Assembly (NCBI RefSeq): GCF_001417775.1
Contig: NZ_BBZJ01000019.1
Coordinates: 124,001-188,000, forward strand
DNA: 64,000 nt
Direction: 5' to 3'
Origin: Streptomyces sp. TP-A0356
GTDB taxonomy: Bacteria; Actinomycetota; Actinomycetes; Streptomycetales; Streptomycetaceae
Shown here: piece after piece, positions 46,664 to 55,061 of the stretch
Numbering within the stretch: position 1 is the stretch's first letter
Layout of the letters: every line of letters begins with the position of its first letter
The notes under the pieces: generated by a model
What the model saw: only the letters and a program-made list of their open reading frames with translations
What the model was told of the DNA's origin: nothing
Database searches by the model: none
Program-made: the position numbers and the translations under genes

Positions 46664-48796
46664 TCAGCCCAGGTTCAGAGCGCTCCGCAGGAAGTCCCGC
46701 TGGAGCAGCAGCAGGTTCTCGGCGACCGTTTCCTGGGGGGTCATATGGGTCACCCCGGACAGCGGCAGTACCTGGTGCGGGCGGCCCGCGGCCAGGAGGG
46801 CGGAGGACAGCCGCAGGGAGTGGGCCACCACCACGTTGTCGTCCGCCAGGCCGTGGACGATCATCATCGGGCGGGCCGGATCCGCGGCGTCCACCAGGCC
46901 CGCGTCGTCGATCAGTGAGTTGCGGCGGTAGACCTCGGGCCGCTCCTTCGGGTGCCCCAGGTAGCGCTCCTGGTAGTGGGTGTCGTACAGCCGCAGATCG
47001 GTCACCGGCGCACCGACCACGGCCGCGTGGAACACGTCCGGCCGGCGCAGCACCGCGAGTCCGGCCAGATAGCCGCCGAAGGACCAGCCGCGGATCGCCA
47101 CCCGGGTCAGATCGAGCGGGAAGTCGCCGGCCAGGGCGTGCAGCGCATCGACCTGATCCTGGAGCACGACCGCCGCCAGGTCGTCCTTGACCGCCTTCTC
47201 CCAGGCGGGGGAGCGGCCGGGCGTGCCCCGGCCGTCCGCGACGACCACCGCGAAGCCCTGGTCGGCGAACCACTGCGAGGTCAGATGCGTGTTGTGCGCG
47301 GCCGCCACGCGCTGCCCGTGCGGGCCGCCATAGGGGTCCATGAGGACGGGAAGGGAGGTGTCACCCGAGTAGTCCGTAGGCATGAGTACGGCGCACGGGA
47401 TTCGGCGTGCGCCCCCCTGGGTGAGTGTCACGCGCGGGGACAGACCAGGATGTTCGGCGTACGAGGCCACGGTGGCCACCGGCTTGCCCTCCCGCAGCAC
47501 CCGTACCTGGGCCCCCGGGCGGTCGAGAACCGAGGAGACGAGTACGGTCACGCCTCCGGCGCGCACCGCCGAGTGCACCCCGGGCTCCTGCGACACACGC
47601 TCCACGCCGAGTTCGCTGACGCGACAGACATGGACCTCGCCGATCTCCGGATCGGCGGCCGCCTCGCCCGCCGACGCCGCTACCAGCACATCGTCGTCCG
47701 ACACGTCGAGTACCGCGCGGATGTGCAACTGCGGTCCGGTCAGCGGCCGTTCGCCCACCGCGAGCACCCGTGCGCCGCCCTCGTCCGCGATCCTCACCAG
47801 CTGTCCGGAAGGGCTCCAGCACGGCACCCCGGCGAACAGTTCAAGCCAATCCGGATCTTCGTCCGCGTGCACCATGCGGGTGGCCCCGGTGTCCGGGTCC
47901 ACGGCCAGGAACAGCTGACTGCGCTGGTCACGCGCCTGCACCAGAATCAGTGGTGCACCCGCCGCTGACCAGTGCACACGGGCCAGATACGGGTAGGCCG
48001 CACGGTCCCAGACGACCTCCGTGCGCGCCCCGTCCAGGCCCAGGACGAACAGGCGCACGTCCGCGTTGTCGGTACCCGCCGCCGGATACGCGATGCGCTG
48101 CGGCTCCCGCTCCGGCTGTGCCGGATCGGAGATCCACCACCGGCGCACCGGCGCGTCGTCGACGCGCGCCACGAGCAGCCGGTCCGACTCGGGTGACCAC
48201 CAGAAGCCCCTCGAACGCCCCATCTCCTCGGCCGCGATGAACTCCGCCAGCCCGTAGGAGACCGTCCCCGGCTCCGCCCCGGGCTCCGGCTCCGCGAGCA
48301 CCCGGTCGCCCTCGCCCTCGGCGCCGACCACGCGCACGGCGCCCTGGGTGACGTACGCGATGTGCCGCCCGTCCGGGGCAGGCCGTGGATCGATCACCGG
48401 GCCCGGCACGGGCAGCTCGCGGGCCGTGCCGGCGCGCAGCTCCGCCGTGAAGAGCCGCCCTGACAACGCGAAGGACGCCAACTCCACGGCGCCGTCGGTG
48501 GCGTAGCCGACGATGCCGGCACCGCCCTCACGGCTGCGTTCCCGGCGGGCGCGCTCCTCGGGCGGCAACTGCTCGACGGCGCCCCCGAGCAGGCCGGCCG
48601 GGTCGGCCGCCGGGCGCTCCGTGCCGTCCGCCAGGTCGAGGACCCACAGCCGGTGCGCGCGGTCCGTGCCGGACGTCGACCGCAGGAACACGACGCGGGA
48701 ACCGTCGGGTGCGACGGTGAAAGCGCGCGGCGCGCCGAGCGTGAACCGCTGGGTGCGCGCGTGCCGTCGGGGGAAGGAAGCAGGCTCGGTGGTCAT
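46664..48796 (-). CDS. S9 family (DPP-IV-like) prolyl oligopeptidase
   Basis: 710 residues from the ATG at 48796. An N-terminal beta-propeller-like region (about 1-450) is followed by an alpha/beta-hydrolase domain (about 460-710). Nucleophile Ser572 in GWSFGG; acid in GLADDNV; His in GVTHM near the end. The propeller part contains an EE pair in EFIAAEEMGR, the signature that in DPP-IV enzymes holds the peptide N-terminus, so it likely removes dipeptides. No signal peptide is seen, so it is probably cytoplasmic. Its place beside the importers suggests it trims imported peptides. Confidence 0.9.
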   Translation of the reverse strand: MTTEPASFPRRHARTQRFTLGAPRAFTVAPDGSRVVFLRSTSGTDRAHRLWVLDLADGTERPAADPAGLLGGAVEQLPPEERARRERSREGGAGIVGYATDGAVELASFALSGRLFTAELRAGTARELPVPGPVIDPRPAPDGRHIAYVTQGAVRVVGAEGEGDRVLAEPEPGAEPGTVSYGLAEFIAAEEMGRSRGFWWSPESDRLLVARVDDAPVRRWWISDPAQPEREPQRIAYPAAGTDNADVRLFVLGLDGARTEVVWDRAAYPYLARVHWSAAGAPLILVQARDQRSQLFLAVDPDTGATRMVHADEDPDWLELFAGVPCWSPSGQLVRIADEGGARVLAVGERPLTGPQLHIRAVLDVSDDDVLVAASAGEAAADPEIGEVHVCRVSELGVERVSQEPGVHSAVRAGGVTVLVSSVLDRPGAQVRVLREGKPVATVASYAEHPGLSPRVTLTQGGARRIPCAVLMPTDYSGDTSLPVLMDPYGGPHGQRVAAAHNTHLTSQWFADQGFAVVVADGRGTPGRSPAWEKAVKDDLAAVVLQDQVDALHALAGDFPLDLTRVAIRGWSFGGYLAGLAVLRRPDVFHAAVVGAPVTDLRLYDTHYQERYLGHPKERPEVYRRNSLIDDAGLVDAADPARPMMIVHGLADDNVVVAHSLRLSSALLAAGRPHQVLPLSGVTHMTPQETVAENLLLLQRDFLRSALNLG

Positions 48797-48802
48797 GCCT
48801 CG

Positions 48803-48808
48803 ACCATA
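48803..48808 (-). promoter_or_regulatory. -10 element of a possible leaderless promoter
   Basis: On the minus strand TATGGT lies 6 nt before the peptidase ATG. A GAGG at 2 nt spacing is too close to serve as a normal ribosome site. Confidence 0.35.
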
Positions 48809-48999
48809 TTGGCCATGCGCCCCCTTGTGCGGCCGTGCGCCGACCGATGCGCGCGTCCGGATAGTTATGATCACTAGCGCATAGTGGGTATGAACCCGCT
48901 TGCATCCAGGTGGATTTATCTGTGTGGATATTCCACAGGGATGTGTTGCCCCCATAGTCCGACCCCCGTGCCCCCCTGGATCTTTGGAGGTGAGCCGCC

Positions 49000-49194
49000 G
49001 TGGCACTCTCGATTTCGGCGGTGGTGCTGCTGGCGATCATCGTCTTCCTTCTCATCAGGAAGTCAGGGCTGAAGGCAGCGCACGCGATCGTGTGCATGCT
49101 GCTCGGGTTCTACCTCGCCTCGTCGACCGTCGCCCCGACGATCCACGATCTGACGACGAACATCGCGGGGATGATCGGCAGCATCAAGTTCTGA
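49000..49194 (+). CDS. 64-residue small membrane protein
   Basis: GTG start with GGAGG at about 8 nt. The N-terminal helix (ALSISAVVLLAIIVFLLI) is followed by RKSGLK and a second hydrophobic segment (AIVCMLLGFYLASSTVA). It ends with a short polar tail. Proteins of this size and pattern occur often in Streptomyces by memory, some linked to integrative elements; none has a function I can name. It is divergent from the peptidase and 200 bp upstream of mshB. Confidence 0.78.
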   Translation: MALSISAVVLLAIIVFLLIRKSGLKAAHAIVCMLLGFYLASSTVAPTIHDLTTNIAGMIGSIKF

Positions 49195-49383
49195 CCGCAC
49201 CGAAGGCGGGCTCCGTCGTCGCCGGGGCGCGCGGCGGCGCGGCGGGCCTCGGCCGGGGCTTCCACCGGGCCTTCGGGTCGCCGTCACAGCCGACGGCCGG
49301 GGTCGGCACGAAGAGGTGCTGCGGCCGGGTCGCCGTGGGTGACGAACGGCCGGGGAGGCCGAGTGGGAGGCGCGGGTCCCTCG

Positions 49384-49389
49384 TAGGGT
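49384..49389 (+). promoter_or_regulatory. -10 element of a possible leaderless promoter for mshB
   Basis: TAGGGT is followed after 7 nt by the mshB ATG. The same hexamer with the same spacing precedes dapE at 62535-62540. Confidence 0.5.
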
Positions 49390-49396
49390 GGGTGCC

Positions 49397-50320
49397 ATGA
49401 CGGATCTGCCCGACCGGCGTCTGCTCCTGGTGCACGCGCACCCGGACGACGAGTCGATCAACAACGGCGCGACCATGGCCAGGTACGCGGCCGAGGGCGC
49501 CCGCGTGACGCTGGTGACCTGCACCCTCGGCGAGGAGGGCGAGGTCATCCCGCCCGCGCTGGCGCATCTGGGGCCCGGCCGCGACGACGCGCTGGGCCCG
49601 CACCGCGCCGGTGAACTGGCCGCCGCCATGGCGGAGCTCGGCGTCACCGACCACCGCTTCCTCGGCGGCCCCGGCCGTTACCGCGACTCCGGGATGATGG
49701 GGGCCGAGCAGAACCACCGCCCGGGCGCCTTCTGGTCCGCCGACCTCGACGAGGCGGTCGCCCACCTCGTAGCGGTCGTCCGGGAGGTACGCCCGCAGGT
49801 CCTCGTCACCTACGATCCGCACGGCGGCTACGGCCACCCGGACCACATCCAGGCCCATCGCGTGGCCATGCGCGCCGCCGGGCCGGCCGCCGACGCGGAC
49901 TTCCGCCCCGACCTCGGCGCGCCCTGGGAGATCGCCAAGATCTATTGGAATCGGGTGCCGCGCTCGGTCGCCGAGGCCGCGTTCGCACGGCTGGGCGAGG
50001 CGCTCGACAAGACCCCCTTCGCCAAGGCCGCGACCGTGGACGACCTCCCCGGAGTGGTCGACGACCCGGTGATCACCACGGAGATCGACGGAACCGCGTT
50101 CGCCACCGCGAAGGCCGCGGCGATGCGGGCTCATGCCACGCAGATCGAGGTCGCCGAGCCGTGGTTCGCGTTGTCCAACGCGCTGGCGCAGCCCCTGTTC
50201 ACCACCGAGTACTACGAGTTGGTCCGCGGCGAGCGAAGCGAGACGGGGATCCCCCCGGCCGGAGGCCGGGGGAGCACCGAGCACCGGGAGACGGACCTGT
50301 TCCAAGGAGTGGCCCCATGA
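49397..50320 (+). CDS. mshB: GlcNAc-Ins deacetylase MshB (mycothiol biosynthesis)
   Basis: 307 residues from the ATG at 49397. It removes the acetyl group from GlcNAc-inositol in the second chemical step of mycothiol synthesis. Zinc motif AHPDDE near the N-terminus and HPDH in the middle are both complete, and GPGRYRDSGMMG is the typical substrate loop. The C-terminus holds an odd Gly/Ser-rich insertion (residues about 276-293) encoded by a GC-rich inverted repeat. The stop overlaps the next start (ATGA). Confidence 0.93.
   Translation: MTDLPDRRLLLVHAHPDDESINNGATMARYAAEGARVTLVTCTLGEEGEVIPPALAHLGPGRDDALGPHRAGELAAAMAELGVTDHRFLGGPGRYRDSGMMGAEQNHRPGAFWSADLDEAVAHLVAVVREVRPQVLVTYDPHGGYGHPDHIQAHRVAMRAAGPAADADFRPDLGAPWEIAKIYWNRVPRSVAEAAFARLGEALDKTPFAKAATVDDLPGVVDDPVITTEIDGTAFATAKAAAMRAHATQIEVAEPWFALSNALAQPLFTTEYYELVRGERSETGIPPAGGRGSTEHRETDLFQGVAP
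50231..50276. repeat. GC-rich inverted repeat inside the 3' part of mshB
   Basis: CCCCCCGGCC, a 3-nt loop and GGCCGGGGGA, preceded by GAGCGAAGCGAGAC. It is in frame and is translated. A related AGCGAAGCCGAG core occurs inverted at 50871-50916 and, more weakly, at 63724-63770. Confidence 0.6.
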
Positions 50321-50736
50321 CATCGACGGGCAAGCGGACGAACGCACTCGCACAGCCGCTGGATCCGCCCTCGGTCGGCCGGATCGCCGCCTACCTCGGC
50401 CTCTTCGTGCTCGGCGCGGTGGTCGGTGTGGCGGGCGCGCTCGTCCAATCCGGCTGGTTCCCCGGCGGATTGCTGCTCGCGCTGGCGGGCGCGGCCGGGC
50501 TCTTCCTCGGCGGCGCGCAGGCCACGGGGGCCCGCGCGGGGGCCATCGCGCCCGCGGCCGGGTGGATGGTCGCCGTCGTGCTGCTCACCTCCAGCCGCCC
50601 GGAAGGGGACTTCCTGTTCGGCGCGGGCCTGGGCTCGTATCTCTTCCTGCTCGGTGGAATGGGCATCGCTGTGATCTGCGCCACCCTTGCCCAGGGGCGG
50701 CAACCCGGCGGTTCCGGCGCCCGACTTGGCAAGTGA
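50317..50736 (+). CDS. DUF6113-like four-helix membrane protein
   Basis: 139 residues. The ATG overlaps the mshB stop by 4 bp and has AAGGAG upstream. Four membrane helices fill residues 20-125 (YLGLFVLGAVVGVAGALVQ, LLLALAGAAGLFLGG, AGWMVAVVLL, YLFLLGGMGIAVICATLA). A short tail follows. Translational coupling to mshB is seen; whether it serves mycothiol metabolism is unknown. Confidence 0.78.
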   Translation: MTSTGKRTNALAQPLDPPSVGRIAAYLGLFVLGAVVGVAGALVQSGWFPGGLLLALAGAAGLFLGGAQATGARAGAIAPAAGWMVAVVLLTSSRPEGDFLFGAGLGSYLFLLGGMGIAVICATLAQGRQPGGSGARLGK

Positions 50737-50870
50737 CGTACCACTTCGCCTCCGGGGTCACGGGATGTCCACCGCAAAACGCGGCACGCACGTGGGGGTC
50801 CCGTGGGGGTTTCCCCTGCGGGCGCCGTCTGCGGGCCGCGGGCGGCCAGTATGGTGGTGCGCGCCGCCGA

Positions 50871-50916
50871 GCCTCCCCCAAACCCTCGGCTTCGCTGGAG
50901 CAGGGGGACCCCCACC
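50871..50916. repeat. GC-rich inverted repeat upstream of the collagen-like gene
   Basis: CCTCCCCC...CTCGGCTTCGCTGGAG...GGGGGACC: outer C5/G5 arms with an inner CTC/GAG pair. It shares the inverted AGCGAAGCCGAG core with the element in mshB. It lies 45 bp before the TTG start and may affect that mRNA. Confidence 0.55.
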
Positions 50917-50961
50917 TGGTGAGGTCGGAGCAGGCGGTGGAGCCAACCGGGAGAACCTGCC

Positions 50962-53229
50962 TTGAGTCGTGAAACTGACAGTTCGTCCGCCGGACCCAAC
51001 GGTCGCGGTGGAGCCGCGTACCCGTCGGGGACGCCGCCGTACGGGACCCCCATGGCTTCCGAGGACGGTGTCGACGCGAGCCGCTCTGCCACGCAGCCGG
51101 AGGAACGCAAGACCGAGACCACACTGACGACCCGGATCCGGATCAACATCCCCGGGTCCCGGCCCATTCCGCCGGTGGTCGTGCGCACCCCCGTCGCGGA
51201 CGCCGACACCGCGGGCGAAGCGAGCGCGAGCGCCGAGACCGAGACCACGAGCAACGTGAGCCCGCTCAGCACCCTCGACACCTCCGCGGAGCCTTCCGCG
51301 CCGGGCGAGGACAAGACGAACGACTGGTTCGCGCCCCGCAAGCCCGCGGCGGCCAAGGCCCCGCAGGGCGCCGGGTCGACCAACGGAGCCGGTCTGCTCG
51401 GGGCTGCGGGCATAGGCGCCGACAGGGCGTCGGGCGCCGGCGCGCCGGGTGTCCCCGGCGCGGGTGGCGCGCGACCGGGTGCTCCGGGCGCAAACAGTAC
51501 GGGTGGCGCGCGTTCCGGTGCTTCCGGTGCTTCCGGTGCTTCCGGTGCGCCGGGCGCTCCCGGCGCACGGCCCGGAGGGGGCACGGGCGGCGCGGGCCCG
51601 CTGGGCGCACGCCCGGGCGGATCGAACGGCAGGGGGCTCCCAGGAGCGACCGGGGCGGGCCCCGTCGCGCCGGGGCACGGCGGAGGCACCGGCTCCTTCG
51701 ACGTGTCCGACGCCGTGGCCGCCAGCACCGCATCGTTCCCCGTCATCGGCACCGACATCGGCGCCGACGGCGGTGGCGAACCCCGCCGTGACGACCTTCC
51801 GTACTTCTCCGAGCCGGGCCGGCACGGTCCCTCCGGACCCACCGGCGGCCCGGTCACGGGTGACGGACCCGTCATCCCGCCCGTGGGCCCCCTGTCTGGC
51901 GGTCCCGGCCTGGGCACCCTCGGCGCCGGTCCGGGAGGACCTCTCGGCCCCGGTCCGGAGGGACCTCTAGGCCCCGGTGTGCCCGGTGTGCCCGGAGCCT
52001 CCGCGGGCCAGGGCCTTCCCGGTGGCGGGCTGAGCGACGACACCGCGATCCTCACCCCGCAGAAGCCCGCCCCCGAGCCGGGCCCCCAGGGCTTCGGCGG
52101 TCCCGGCGACAACGTCTCGGGGCACACCGTCACCAGTGGTATCCCCGTCATTCCGCCCGGTGCGCAGAACGGGCCGTTCGGCGCGGGCTCCCACTCCGAC
52201 GGACCGGTGCCGCACACGCCCCCGAAGCTGCCCGATCCGCCCAAGGCGCAGAGCTCCACCGGCGCGAAGCCGGCCAGGAAGAAGGGCCGCAGCAAGCTGG
52301 TGCTCCTGGTCGGCGGCGTGTTCGTCCTCGCAGGTGTCGCCTACGGCGCCGGGCTGCTGATGAACCACTCCGACGTGCCCAAGGGCACCACCGTGCTCGG
52401 CGTCGACATCGGCGGCGGCACGCGCGACGAGGCGGTCCAGAAGCTCGACGCCGCGCTGGGCAGCCGTACCGACAGGCCGCTCCAGCTGTCGGTGGACGGC
52501 CGGACGGTCTCCCTGCGGCCGGACCAGTCGGGCCTCCAGCTCGACAGCAAGGCCACCGTCGCCGCCGCCGCGCAGAGCGACTACAACCCGGTGTCCGTGA
52601 TCGGCTCCCTGTTCGGGCAGCGGCGGGTCGTCCAGCCCGCCATGCCCGTCGACGTGGAGAAGCTGCAGGCCGCCCTGGAGCGTGCCGCGGGCGGCGCCGG
52701 TTCGATGACCGAGGGCACGATCAAGTTCGAGTCCGGCAAGGCCGTCGCGGTGTACGGCAAGCCGGGCAAGGGCATCGACGTCGCCGCCTCCACCACGGCC
52801 GTCGAGCAGGCGTACCGCACCCAGGTCGAGACCGGCACCAGCAGGCCCGTGCCGGTGCCCACGACGACCCGGCAGCCCACGGTCCCCAACGCCGAGGTCG
52901 ACCGGATGATGAAGGAGTTCGCCGAGCCCGCGATGTCGGCGTTGGTCACCGTGCGGACGGACGCCGCGCACTCCGTGTCGTTCAGCCCGGCGCGCTCGAT
53001 CTACAAGTTCCTGAGCGTGCAGGCGGTGAGCGGCAAACTGGTCGAGCACTACGACCTCGTCGTCCTGAAGCAGCTGTACGGAAGCGCCTTCAACGGGGTC
53101 ACGGTCGTCAAGGGCGACGGCAGCAAGAAGCCGGTGAGCCCGCAGGAAGTCGCGTCCGCGCTCGGCAAGGCGCTGCGCGGCAAGACGGCCGCCGAGCGCG
53201 TCGTCACGATTCCGACGAATCCCCAATAG
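50962..53229 (+). CDS. collagen-like membrane protein with peptidoglycan-binding-type domain
   Basis: 755 residues from a TTG at 50962 (GAGAAC upstream); no better start is seen. Residues 1-440 are low-complexity, with Gly-X-X collagen-like tracts at about 150-235 and 310-360. A basic stretch and one membrane helix (LVLLVGGVFVLAGVAYGAGLLM) lie near 448-470. The C-terminal 280 residues face outside and look like repeated peptidoglycan-binding/VanW-associated domains (TTVLGVDIGGGTRDEAVQKL). The long Gly/Pro part would thus be cytoplasmic, an odd place for a collagen-like sequence. It may link cell wall and cytoplasm; this is an inference. Confidence 0.85.
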   Translation: MSRETDSSSAGPNGRGGAAYPSGTPPYGTPMASEDGVDASRSATQPEERKTETTLTTRIRINIPGSRPIPPVVVRTPVADADTAGEASASAETETTSNVSPLSTLDTSAEPSAPGEDKTNDWFAPRKPAAAKAPQGAGSTNGAGLLGAAGIGADRASGAGAPGVPGAGGARPGAPGANSTGGARSGASGASGASGAPGAPGARPGGGTGGAGPLGARPGGSNGRGLPGATGAGPVAPGHGGGTGSFDVSDAVAASTASFPVIGTDIGADGGGEPRRDDLPYFSEPGRHGPSGPTGGPVTGDGPVIPPVGPLSGGPGLGTLGAGPGGPLGPGPEGPLGPGVPGVPGASAGQGLPGGGLSDDTAILTPQKPAPEPGPQGFGGPGDNVSGHTVTSGIPVIPPGAQNGPFGAGSHSDGPVPHTPPKLPDPPKAQSSTGAKPARKKGRSKLVLLVGGVFVLAGVAYGAGLLMNHSDVPKGTTVLGVDIGGGTRDEAVQKLDAALGSRTDRPLQLSVDGRTVSLRPDQSGLQLDSKATVAAAAQSDYNPVSVIGSLFGQRRVVQPAMPVDVEKLQAALERAAGGAGSMTEGTIKFESGKAVAVYGKPGKGIDVAASTTAVEQAYRTQVETGTSRPVPVPTTTRQPTVPNAEVDRMMKEFAEPAMSALVTVRTDAAHSVSFSPARSIYKFLSVQAVSGKLVEHYDLVVLKQLYGSAFNGVTVVKGDGSKKPVSPQEVASALGKALRGKTAAERVVTIPTNPQ
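51513..51548. repeat. 9-bp tandem repeat (TTCCGGTGC x4)
   Basis: Four exact copies inside the collagen-like region, coding for Gly-Ala-Ser units. Length may vary between strains by slippage without shifting the frame. Confidence 0.85.
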
Positions 53230-53395
53230 CGGGAGACGGGGGCACCCGGTGGACTGTGCCGGGTGCCCCGTCGTTCCGCGCGCGGGCACCCCGTGCGCGG
53301 AGCGAAGCAGCACCTCCTGCGCATGACATCTGTCATACCGGATCCGCGACACGCGGCACTGCCTCGCCGTCCCGCCTCGCCGCCACGATGGGGGC

Positions 53396-54319
53396 ATGAC
53401 GACGACAACGGCGGCCACCGGATCGGTGGTCGGCTTCGACCAGGTGACGAAGACCTACGGTGACGTCCGGGCCGTGGACGGGCTGACGCTCGAACTGCAC
53501 CCGGGCGAGACCGTGGCCCTGCTGGGCCCCAACGGCGCGGGCAAGTCGACCACGCTCGACCTGCTCCTCGGACTCAAGCAAGCGGACAGCGGCGCGGTGC
53601 GGGTGTTCGGGACCAGCCCGCGCGAGGCCATCGTCGCCGGCCGTGTGGGAGCCATGCTGCAGAGCGGCGGCCTGATGGACGAGGTCACGGTCGCCGAGCT
53701 GGTCAAGCTCGCCTGCGCTCTGCACCCGAAGCCGTACAAGGTCACCGACGTGCTCGCCCGCGCCGGCGCCTCGCAGATCGCCGACCGCAAGGTCAACAAG
53801 CTCTCCGGTGGCCAGGCGCAGCGCGTCCGCTTCGCCCTGGCGACCGCCGGCGCCAGTGACCTGATCGTGCTCGACGAGCCGACCACCGGCATGGACGTCT
53901 CCGCCCGCCAGGCGTTCTGGGCCACCATGCGGGAGCAGGCCGACCGGGGTCGCACGGTCCTGTTCGCCACGCACTACCTCGAAGAGGCCGACGCGATCGC
54001 GGACCGGGTGCTCGTCCTGCACCGCGGGCGGCTCCTCGCCGACGGCACCGCCGCCGAGATCAAGGCGAAGGCCGGCGCCCGTCGTGTCTCCTTCGACCTG
54101 GAGGGCGCGATCGACGAGGCCCCGCTGCGCGCGCTGCCCTTCCTGACCTCCATAGACATCTCGGGGCAGACCGTCCGGATCCAGTCCACCGACGCCGACG
54201 CGACCGTCCACGCCCTGTACGGGCTCGGCGTCTACCCCCGCAACCTCGAAGTCGCCGGGCTCGGGCTCGAGCAGGCGTTCGTCGCCATCACGGAGGCCGA
54301 GGAGGCCAATCCATCATGA
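53396..54319 (+). CDS. ABC transporter ATPase (DrrA/NatA type)
   Basis: 307 residues. Walker A LLGPNGAGKST, signature LSGGQAQRV, Walker B LIVLDEPTTGMD, and a C-terminal domain of the DrrA kind. It powers the ABC-2 permease encoded next, whose start overlaps by 4 bp (ATGA). The complex probably exports a drug, lipid or peptide. A sensor kinase and regulator follow in the same operon. Confidence 0.92.
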   Translation: MTTTTAATGSVVGFDQVTKTYGDVRAVDGLTLELHPGETVALLGPNGAGKSTTLDLLLGLKQADSGAVRVFGTSPREAIVAGRVGAMLQSGGLMDEVTVAELVKLACALHPKPYKVTDVLARAGASQIADRKVNKLSGGQAQRVRFALATAGASDLIVLDEPTTGMDVSARQAFWATMREQADRGRTVLFATHYLEEADAIADRVLVLHRGRLLADGTAAEIKAKAGARRVSFDLEGAIDEAPLRALPFLTSIDISGQTVRIQSTDADATVHALYGLGVYPRNLEVAGLGLEQAFVAITEAEEANPS

Positions 54320-55056
54320 ACAGCCTGATCAAGTTGGAACTCGCCCGCGCGCTGCGCAACCGGAAGTTCCTGTTCTTCTCGGTGATCTACCCGTCGGTCA
54401 TCTTCCTGATCGTCGCGGGCAAGGCCGACAGCGTCACCAAGGTCGACGGCTCCGGCCTCACCGTCCCGACCTACATGATGGTCTCCTTGGCCTCCTTCGG
54501 CGCCCTGACCGCCGTCCTGATGGGCAACAGCGAACGCATCGCCAAGGAACGCGAGACCGGCTGGGTACGGCAGCTGCGGCTGACCACCCTGCCCGGGCGC
54601 GGCTACGTCCTGGCGAAGACGGCCAGCGCCGCCGTCGTCAGCCTGCCGTCCATCGTCGTCGTCTTCCTGGTCGCCGCGGCCGTGAAGCACGTCCGCCTGG
54701 ACGCCTGGCAGTGGCTCGCCCTCACCGGCGCCATCTGGGCCGGCAGCCTCGTCTTCGCCGCCCTCGGTGTCGCCATCGGCTACCTCGCCAGCGGTGACGC
54801 GGTCCGCCCGATCACGATGATCACCTACTTCGGTCTGTCGATACTCGGCGGCCTGTGGATGCCCGCGACGACCTTCCCCACCTGGCTGCAGGACATCGCC
54901 AAGTGGCTGCCCACGCACGCGTACGCTGCCCTGGGGCAGGCCATCGAACAGAGCCAGGCCCCGCAGGCAAAGGACATCGCCATCCTCGTCGTCTTCTTCG
55001 CCCTGTTCGCGGGCGGCGCGGCCTGGCTGTACCGGAAGGACACACTGAAGGCGTGA
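54316..55056 (+). CDS. ABC-2 type permease
   Basis: 246 residues with about six membrane helices (for example FLFFSVIYPSVIFLIVAG, VVSLPSIVVVFLVAAAV, WAGSLVFAALGVAIGYLA, IAILVVFFALFAGGAAWLY). The conserved region GLWMPATTFPTWLQ before the last helix is typical for the family. It forms an exporter with the preceding ATPase. Confidence 0.9.
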   Translation: MNSLIKLELARALRNRKFLFFSVIYPSVIFLIVAGKADSVTKVDGSGLTVPTYMMVSLASFGALTAVLMGNSERIAKERETGWVRQLRLTTLPGRGYVLAKTASAAVVSLPSIVVVFLVAAAVKHVRLDAWQWLALTGAIWAGSLVFAALGVAIGYLASGDAVRPITMITYFGLSILGGLWMPATTFPTWLQDIAKWLPTHAYAALGQAIEQSQAPQAKDIAILVVFFALFAGGAAWLYRKDTLKA

Positions 55057-55061
55057 GCGCC

